A stretch of 6,085 nucleotides of DNA from CAYGZT01 sp964354445 (lineage in GTDB: Bacteria; Patescibacteriota; Minisyncoccia; UBA6257; JAGOQP01): contig CAYGZT010000032.1 of NCBI GenBank assembly GCA_964354445.1, positions 1 through 6,085 of the forward strand, in the 5' to 3' direction. The notes beneath the pieces were generated by a model. The model made no database searches and was not told the DNA's origin. It saw nothing but the letters and a program-made list of their open reading frames with translations. Of the stretch, positions 1 to 3,129 are shown in pieces. The first letter of the stretch is position 1. Every line of letters begins with the position of its first letter. Position numbers and translations under genes: made by a program.

Positions 1-188
1 AGCGGGTGTTCTTTGCATCGAGCCAGGATGACGGTTATAATACTCAAGAGGTCGAAGAACTCTTTGGTCTTGTCCCTTCGGGTGTCGGTAAGGACAAAGT
101 TGTGTTTACTCGTGCGGGTCACGGCACAACGATGCTTGAAAAGGAACCGTCGCTTGCCGATGCCATCGTGCGCTTCATTGTTCAATAA
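1..188 (+). CDS. C-terminal fragment of an alpha/beta-hydrolase-like protein (5' end outside window)
   Basis: The reading frame is open from the window edge (first full codon at 3) and stops at TAA 186-188, so only about the last 61 residues are visible. They resemble the end of an alpha/beta-hydrolase fold. A strand (VFFASSQDD) ends in Asp residues where the acid of the catalytic triad normally sits. It is followed by a helix and then by FTRAGHGTTML, whose GHGT carries the likely catalytic histidine, and by a final amphipathic helix (SLADAIVRFIVQ). Dienelactone-hydrolase-like and related small hydrolases end this way. The nucleophile elbow (GxSxG) would lie upstream, so neither activity nor substrate can be given. 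An internal GTG at 6 exists but is not the true start. GtrA begins 4 nt after this stop, which suggests co-transcription and possibly translational coupling. Confidence 0.6.
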   Translation, partial: RVFFASSQDDGYNTQEVEELFGLVPSGVGKDKVVFTRAGHGTTMLEKEPSLADAIVRFIVQ

Positions 189-192
189 TGGT

Positions 193-825
193 ATGGTCAA
201 ACAACATCTTAAAGATTTGTACGCGGGAGCTCTGGCCGGTCTTCTGATTGGCCTCTTCTCGTGGATTGTGGTGATTAATCTCTCGTATCAGGATGTGTTG
301 CCGCTGTGGGTGCTGATTGTCTTGTTTGTCGTCGGCGTTCCGGTCAGCGTGCTGGTAGGAGCGGCTCTGAGCAAGTTTGTTCCCGTGCTGTTTGAGGTCA
401 TTAAATTCGGAGTCACCGGTGTTCTCAACACCTTGGTGGATCTGGGGGTTCTCAATGCCCTCATGTATCTTACCGGCATCACCTCGGGTCTCATGTTCTC
501 CGTGTTCAAAGGAGGATCGTTTATCATCGCGGTGGTCAACAGTTATCTCTGGAATCGTTTCTGGACGTTTAAAGGGAAAGACAGCGGCACCGGTCGGGAG
601 GCAGCAAAGTTTTTCGGCGTCAGTGTGATTGGGTTTCTCATTAACGTCAGTTCCGCTTCGCTGGTAGTCAATGTCATGCCGGTGCTGTTCGGAGCTTCAC
701 CGCAGGTGTGGGCAAACATCGGTGCCATCGTCGCGACGATATTGTCGCTTGCGTGGAATTTTGTGGGGTACAAGTTTCTGGTTTTCGTGACCAAGAAAGA
801 GCCTGCACAGATTCCGGTTGCTTGA
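193..825 (+). CDS. GtrA-family integral membrane protein with two extra N-terminal helices
   Basis: This 210-residue protein has about six predicted membrane helices (approximate residues 10-30, 36-58, 70-92, 100-120, 138-160, 174-198). Residues 68-200 form a GtrA-like domain (Pfam GtrA/DPMS type). Signs of this are VIKFGVTGVLNTLVD (69-83), NSYLWNRFWTF (116-126) and WNFVGYKFLVF (188-198), the Asn/Arg/aromatic-TF and NF..xKxxVF patterns typical of the family. Relatives are thought to help move or present polyprenyl-phosphate-linked sugars for cell-surface glycosylation; the substrate cannot be told here. The first two helices (1-60) lie outside the usual four-helix domain. ATG 193 was chosen because it is the first start after the upstream stop at 188 and begins just before the first helix; the frame is open further upstream but overlaps the hydrolase. 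No SD sequence is visible. Confidence 0.85.
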   Translation: MVKQHLKDLYAGALAGLLIGLFSWIVVINLSYQDVLPLWVLIVLFVVGVPVSVLVGAALSKFVPVLFEVIKFGVTGVLNTLVDLGVLNALMYLTGITSGLMFSVFKGGSFIIAVVNSYLWNRFWTFKGKDSGTGREAAKFFGVSVIGFLINVSSASLVVNVMPVLFGASPQVWANIGAIVATILSLAWNFVGYKFLVFVTKKEPAQIPVA

Positions 826-850
826 CACCGTTGTGAGAGGGGAGTATAAT
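822..850 (+). promoter_or_regulatory. Perfect consensus sigma-70-type promoter
   Basis: TTGACA (822-827) and TATAAT (845-850) are separated by exactly 17 nt, a full match to the housekeeping consensus. The -35 box overlaps the TGA stop of the GtrA gene (823-825). The expected RNA start is about 856-858. No good open reading frame follows; instead a structured stretch begins exactly there, so the promoter most likely drives a non-coding RNA and possibly murB by read-through. Confidence 0.85.
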
Positions 851-912
851 GATTCTGTTAAGTGAGCGAGATATTCCTTTGCGACGACGTCGACTGAGGA
901 ATGTCCTTCCTT

Positions 913-942
913 CCCCCGCTGAAAGGCGGGGGTTTTGGTTTT
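913..942 (+). terminator. GC-rich hairpin with GAAA loop and interrupted U tract
   Basis: CCCCCGCT and GGCGGGGG pair (7 bp plus one G-T) around a GAAA tetraloop, followed by TTTTGGTTTT. Alone this could be an intrinsic terminator ending an RNA of about 85 nt from the 822-850 promoter. The GG interruption in the U tract, and the long-range helix that needs sequence out to 1060, favour an internal hairpin (P3) of the larger RNA instead. Both uses are possible. Confidence 0.4.
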
Positions 943-1000
943 ATCCCTGCACCCCTGTGTGAGTGCAAGGGTCCACTGTCCGACTGATAGTACCGTGGGA

Positions 1001-1028
1001 TTGAACCGTTGTTTTGCTGTGCTATCCT
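1001..1028 (+). promoter_or_regulatory. Possible weak promoter just upstream of the first GGTGACGGG
   Basis: TTGAAC (1001-1006) and TATCCT (1023-1028) lie 16 nt apart, each matching 4 of 6 consensus bases. A start from it would fall at about 1035, exactly where the first GGTGACGGG copy begins, giving a short RNA of about 105 nt ending in the 1081-1139 terminator. The match is weak and the bases also fit helix P6, so this is only an alternative reading. Confidence 0.22.
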
Positions 1029-1068
1029 ATGTATGGTGACGGGCGAGCACTCACTTAACAAAAACAAA

Positions 1069-1076
1069 AAGGAGGT
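1069..1076 (+). other. Orphan perfect Shine-Dalgarno-like octamer
   Basis: AAGGAGGT is fully complementary to the usual 3' end of 16S rRNA, but no ATG, GTG or TTG follows within 20 nt. The first ATG (1101) is 24 nt away, inside the terminator loop, and would encode only six residues. It is therefore unlikely to start a gene. It lies between the ncRNA closing helix and the terminator. It stands out because none of the genes in this window has an SD sequence. Confidence 0.5.
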
Positions 1077-1080
1077 CACC

Positions 1081-1139
1081 CCCGTCACCGCTCAAAGGGC
1101 ATGTCCTCACGCGCTTTTTGAGTGGTGACGGGTTTTTTT
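1081..1139 (+). terminator. Strong intrinsic terminator upstream of murB
   Basis: Bases 1081-1096 pair with 1117-1132 (16 bp with one G-T), and 1097-1100 with 1113-1116 may extend the stem. A loop of about 12 nt and seven T residues (1133-1139) complete it. The outer arms are CCCGTCACC (1081-1089) and GGTGACGGG (1124-1132). An identical GGTGACGGG lies at 1035-1043 and could capture the 5' arm instead, which would prevent the terminator from forming. murB starts 38 nt after the T run. Confidence 0.85.
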
Positions 1140-1176
1140 ATGACCGACAATTCATAAAGTTCTTTTCACACCTACC

Positions 1177-2256
1177 ATGAACGTGAAACGCAATGTTTCT
1201 TTGAAGAATCTAAATTCATTTCGTGTTGACGCACGGGCAAAATATTTCGTTGAAGTCAAGAGCGAAAAGGATATTCATGCGACTATAAAAAATGAGGAAT
1301 TGAACAACCTCCCGGCATTTATTCTTGGGAAAGGGAGTAATACTTTGTTCACAAAAAATTTTGACGGCGTGGTCATAAAGTCCAGCGTGAGAGGTCACAA
1401 GATTATTGAGGATGCTGATGATTATGTTGTTGTTGAGGTTGGAGCCGGAGAAATTTGGCACGATCTTGTTTCATATGCAGCCCGAGAGAGACTCGGCGGT
1501 ATCGAGAACTTGGCGTTGATCCCAGGAACGGTGGGCGCAGCTCCTATCCAGAACATAGCGGCGTATGGCCAAAACTTTTCCGATGTTTTTCATTCACTGG
1601 ACGCAATTGATCTTAAAACTGGTGAGCTCAGAACATTTCATCGGAGCGAGTGCGGGTTTGATTACAGAACCAGCATCTTTAAAAAAGACGTCAGGGGGCG
1701 ATACATCATTATTCGAGTCAGGATACGATTGTCAAAAAGACCGACCCTGGACACTTCGTACTTCCAGGTTGGCATTGCGCGAAATTCGATTGTGGATGAA
1801 TTGAAAAAAATTTCTGCGCAGCCCTACACTATCAGAGACGTTTATAATGCGGTGATCAATATTCGGACGAGAAAATTTCCTAACAGCGACGTCAATCCGA
1901 ATGCTGGCAGCTCTTTTTTAAATCCGGTGGTGAGTGTGAATAAATTAGAAGAACTGAGAAGCAAAGTGTCCGAGTTGCAGTGGTATCCTGTTGACCAACT
2001 TCTGTACAGGGAGGCGGACGACACTTTTTTGAAGAAAAGCGACTCCGTCAAAGTGGCCGTTGGTAGGTTGTTGGAGAAACGTGGCTGGCTTGGGAAGTGG
2101 ATTGGCAATTGCGGGATTCATGACAAAAGCGCCTCCATTATTGTAACCAACGGGAGGGCAGACGGTGGGGAGATTTTGAATTTTATGGAGATGATCAGGA
2201 AGGACTTCTTTGACGGCTATGGGATCTGGCTTGAGAGTGAAATAAATATCATTTGA
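1177..2256 (+). CDS. murB: UDP-N-acetylenolpyruvoylglucosamine reductase, type I
   Basis: MurB is the cytoplasmic FAD enzyme that uses NADPH to reduce UDP-GlcNAc-enolpyruvate to UDP-MurNAc, the second committed step of peptidoglycan synthesis. The 359 residues align throughout with E. coli MurB from memory. The FAD-binding part contains GKGSN (51-55) and the long motif from IPGTVGAAP to IAAYG (115-131). YRTSIFK (163-169) carries the active-site Arg164. The type I loop has Tyr195 and Lys233 (E. coli Tyr190, Lys217). NAGSSFLNPVV (242-252) holds Ser245, equivalent to proton donor Ser229, and WLESEI holds Glu355, equivalent to Glu325. The protein ends four residues after Glu355, about 13 earlier than in E. 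coli, while residues 258-305 contain extra sequence. ATG 1177 gives the expected N-terminus; no SD precedes it. Sampled lines average about 45% GC against about 55% in secA. No other mur gene adjoins it. Confidence 0.95.
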   Translation: MNVKRNVSLKNLNSFRVDARAKYFVEVKSEKDIHATIKNEELNNLPAFILGKGSNTLFTKNFDGVVIKSSVRGHKIIEDADDYVVVEVGAGEIWHDLVSYAARERLGGIENLALIPGTVGAAPIQNIAAYGQNFSDVFHSLDAIDLKTGELRTFHRSECGFDYRTSIFKKDVRGRYIIIRVRIRLSKRPTLDTSYFQVGIARNSIVDELKKISAQPYTIRDVYNAVINIRTRKFPNSDVNPNAGSSFLNPVVSVNKLEELRSKVSELQWYPVDQLLYREADDTFLKKSDSVKVAVGRLLEKRGWLGKWIGNCGIHDKSASIIVTNGRADGGEILNFMEMIRKDFFDGYGIWLESEINII

Positions 2257-2496
2257 GGAGAGAATTATAATTTTGCGGCATAGAGAGAGCGGTTTAGGCG
2301 AGTTTCTATGTGGTTTTTGCGCTTTTGTCGGGGCAACGGAATTTTTTGTTCCGAGTGTTCCCTGCATCCTGTTACTATTCTCACCGCTTTCATTTTTAAA
2401 TTTATTCTTTTTGTTTTTTGGTTTTTTGTTTTGTCTCTTGTGCCGACTTATCCACAGTTCTGCGTTGCGTGCCCTTTCATTCGTATACTCCTCTTC
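2257..2496. other. Gene-free T-rich intergenic stretch
   Basis: I see no convincing gene here. Open frames reading through it owe their hydrophobic stretch to the T runs. The contents are: a TATAAT (2266-2271) within the inverted repeat AATTATAATT but without a -35 box; a small CGGAA/TTCCG hairpin around six T residues (2337-2353); a poly-T tract (about 2391-2438); and a DnaA box (2448-2456). No clear terminator for murB is visible. Confidence 0.6.
2448..2456 (+). promoter_or_regulatory. Single perfect DnaA box next to a poly-T tract
   Basis: TTATCCACA is the high-affinity DnaA-binding consensus. It sits directly after a T-rich tract (about 2391-2438). Only one further match was noticed, TGTGAATAA at 1935-1943 inside murB, which is probably chance. 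One box with an AT-rich flank is not enough to call an origin; it could be DnaA-linked regulation or coincidence. Confidence 0.35.
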
Positions 2497-2502
2497 TATA
2501 AT
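2474..2502 (+). promoter_or_regulatory. Probable promoter for the small basic peptide gene
   Basis: A perfect TATAAT (2497-2502) has a poor -35 candidate, CTTTCA (2474-2479), 17 nt upstream. A second -10-like TATACT lies at 2484-2489. A start at about 2509 would give a leader of roughly 113 nt before the 22-codon gene and a transcript ending at the hairpin 2697-2730. Confidence 0.5.
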
Positions 2503-2584
2503 GAAGACAGAGCGCACAACACTCTATTCTCGTGCGGTGTACAATGCCGGTCGAGTACATTGCATTCATATCAGTCATAGAATC

Positions 2585-2612
2585 GTCCAGCCGGCAGCGT
2601 GTTCGGTTGGAC
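2585..2612 (+). other. Leader hairpin just before the small peptide start codon
   Basis: GTCCAGCCG (2585-2593) pairs with CGGTTGGAC (2604-2612): 9 bp with one G-T and a 10-nt loop. It ends 9 nt before ATG 2622, where an SD would normally be, and no SD is present. It might act on translation start or RNA stability. A smaller hairpin, 2513-2517/2532-2536, precedes it. Confidence 0.45.
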
Positions 2613-2621
2613 AAAGCCACA

Positions 2622-2690
2622 ATGGCAAAGAGAAAAAAAGCGGCCAAGAAGGCCAAGAAGGCCAAGAAGGGTTCAAAGCGCCGCAGATAA
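2622..2690 (+). CDS. Tiny Lys/Arg/Ala-rich basic peptide, 22 residues
   Basis: ATG 2622 to TAA 2688-2690 encodes a 22-residue peptide beginning MAKRKKAAKK and ending KGSKRRR, with fourteen Lys or Arg residues and no acidic ones. Its core is three AKK repeats. It resembles the Lys/Ala tails of histone H1-like or nucleoid proteins and the basic tails of very small ribosomal proteins, so nucleic acid or ribosome binding is an inference from charge alone. Support for a real gene is an upstream TATAAT, a perfect terminator 6 nt after the stop, and its position as a separate unit before hpf-secA. An in-frame ATG at 2544 would give 48 residues (MPVEYIAFISV... added in front). I prefer 2622 because the added part is unlike the basic core and would contain the leader hairpin. 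It may instead be part of a non-coding RNA. Confidence 0.5.
   Translation: MAKRKKAAKKAKKAKKGSKRRR
2643..2669 (+). repeat. Three tandem copies of GCCAAGAAG within the basic peptide gene
   Basis: Three exact 9-bp copies encode Ala-Lys-Lys three times with the same codons each time. Exact codon identity suggests recent expansion by replication slippage, so copy number could vary between strains in steps of three residues. Confidence 0.85.
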
Positions 2691-2696
2691 GCTTGC

Positions 2697-2730
2697 AAAA
2701 TCGTCCTGACGATAACGTCAGGACGATTTT
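2697..2730. terminator. Perfect 15-bp intrinsic terminator, potentially bidirectional
   Basis: Bases 2697-2711 are fully complementary to 2716-2730 around an ATAA loop. The 5' arm starts with AAAA and the 3' arm ends with TTTT, so it could stop transcription from either side. It separates the basic peptide gene from hpf-secA. Confidence 0.88.
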
Positions 2731-2756
2731 GATATCAACTCAAGCAGTGCTATACT
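2729..2756 (+). promoter_or_regulatory. Promoter of the hpf-secA operon
   Basis: TTGATA (2729-2734, 5 of 6 consensus bases) and TATACT (2751-2756, 5 of 6) are 16 nt apart, and TGC directly before the -10 makes an extended -10 element. The expected start near 2763 leaves a leader of about 22 nt before hpf. The -35 begins inside the T tail of the preceding terminator. Confidence 0.7.
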
Positions 2757-2784
2757 GCCAACTACTCACGCCACTCTTATTTCC

Positions 2785-3120
2785 ATGAAAATTGTTATCA
2801 AAGCGACGCAGCTTGATTTAACGCCGCCGCTGAAGATATACATAGAGCGGCGCTTGGCGCCGCTCGAGCGCCTAGTGCGGTCGTTTGAGAAAGCGGGCGA
2901 GTTGATGCTCAATGTCGAAGTTGCACGCGCGACGCGTCATCACAAGAAAGGAGATGTGTTTTATGTGGAACTGACCATGCGTGTGCCGCGAAAGACAATG
3001 CGTCTTGAACAAAACAGTCCGGATGTACGGATTGCGATCGATAAGGCCAAAGATCGTCTTAAAAGTGAACTGCAACGCTTTAAAGGAAAAATGCAGCGCA
3101 AGCGTATGCGCGGCCGGTAA
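2785..3120 (+). CDS. hpf: Ribosome hibernation promoting factor, short form (HPF/RaiA/YfiA family)
   Basis: This cytoplasmic protein family binds the small ribosomal subunit over the decoding region when growth slows and blocks translation, either leaving 70S ribosomes idle or supporting dimers. The 111-residue product has the beta-alpha-beta-beta-beta-alpha pattern of the S30AE domain. A strand (MKIVIKATQLDL) comes first, then a helix (PPLKIYIERRLAPLERLV), strands around NVEVARATRHHKKGDVFYVELTMRVP, and a long final helix (VRIAIDKAKDRLKSELQRFKGK) ending in a very basic tail. There is no C-terminal dimerisation domain like that of long HPF, so it is a short form. ATG 2785 gives the usual start of the fold; no SD is present. 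It lies 9 nt before secA, almost certainly in one transcript, an arrangement also known in Bacillus and relatives. Confidence 0.92.
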   Translation: MKIVIKATQLDLTPPLKIYIERRLAPLERLVRSFEKAGELMLNVEVARATRHHKKGDVFYVELTMRVPRKTMRLEQNSPDVRIAIDKAKDRLKSELQRFKGKMQRKRMRGR

Positions 3121-3129
3121 TACGATTCG

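Larger units (their letters stand above)
857..1139 (+). ncRNA. Candidate structured non-coding RNA, closed by an 11-bp end helix, with its own terminator
   Basis: No convincing protein gene lies here. Seen directly: TGTTAAGTGAG (856-866) is perfectly complementary to CTCACTTAACA (1050-1060), and the first strand begins at the start predicted from the consensus promoter. Inside are local helices. P2 is 870-878/897-905 (9 bp, one wobble) with an inner 882-885/889-892 hairpin. P3 is 913-920/925-932 with a GAAA loop. P4 is 945-952/963-971 (8 bp, one bulged A). P5 is 978-982/1040-1044 and encloses P6, 986-993/1019-1026 (8 bp, one wobble). All of these nest without conflict. An A-rich linker (1060-1070) leads to an intrinsic terminator. 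I compared it from memory with RNase P RNA, tmRNA, 6S RNA, SRP RNA and T-box leaders. GAGGAATGTCC (896-906) recalls the RNase P GAGGAAAGTCC box, but the matching 3' conserved region is missing. The family is unknown to me. The mature form may end near 1060 or at the terminator. Confidence 0.6.

Noticed and set aside
896..906. GAGGAATGTCC resembling the conserved 5' box of RNase P RNA
   Set aside because: The paired 3' conserved region (ACAGAA...GGCTTA type) is not found downstream, the RNA is too short, and these bases are better explained by a local 9-bp hairpin with 870-878.
986..998. GATAGTACCGTGG resembling a T-box antiterminator sequence
   Set aside because: The UGGN bulge needed for tRNA binding is missing, no specifier stem was recognised, and the downstream gene is murB rather than a tRNA synthetase or amino acid gene.
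996..1012. GGTTCAATCC on the - strand, like a tRNA T-arm
   Set aside because: The flanking bases do not form a 5-bp T stem, and no acceptor, D or anticodon arm fits around it.
858..1088. 76-codon open frame on the - strand across the gap before murB
   Set aside because: Its sequence shows no recognisable family or protein-like composition, and it runs opposite to the promoter, helices and terminator that explain this stretch.
1101..1121. Six-codon frame (MSSRAF) downstream of the AAGGAGGT octamer
   Set aside because: Its ATG is 24 nt from the octamer and lies inside the terminator loop, so translation start there is unlikely.
1935..1943. Second DnaA-box-like TGTGAATAA
   Set aside because: It is inside the murB coding sequence, alone and about 500 nt from the other box; chance is the simplest explanation.
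2273..2788. Long + strand frames (171 and 90 codons) through 2273-2788
   Set aside because: They start from TTG or an isolated ATG, their hydrophobic parts come from T runs, and they cross two promoters and a terminator.
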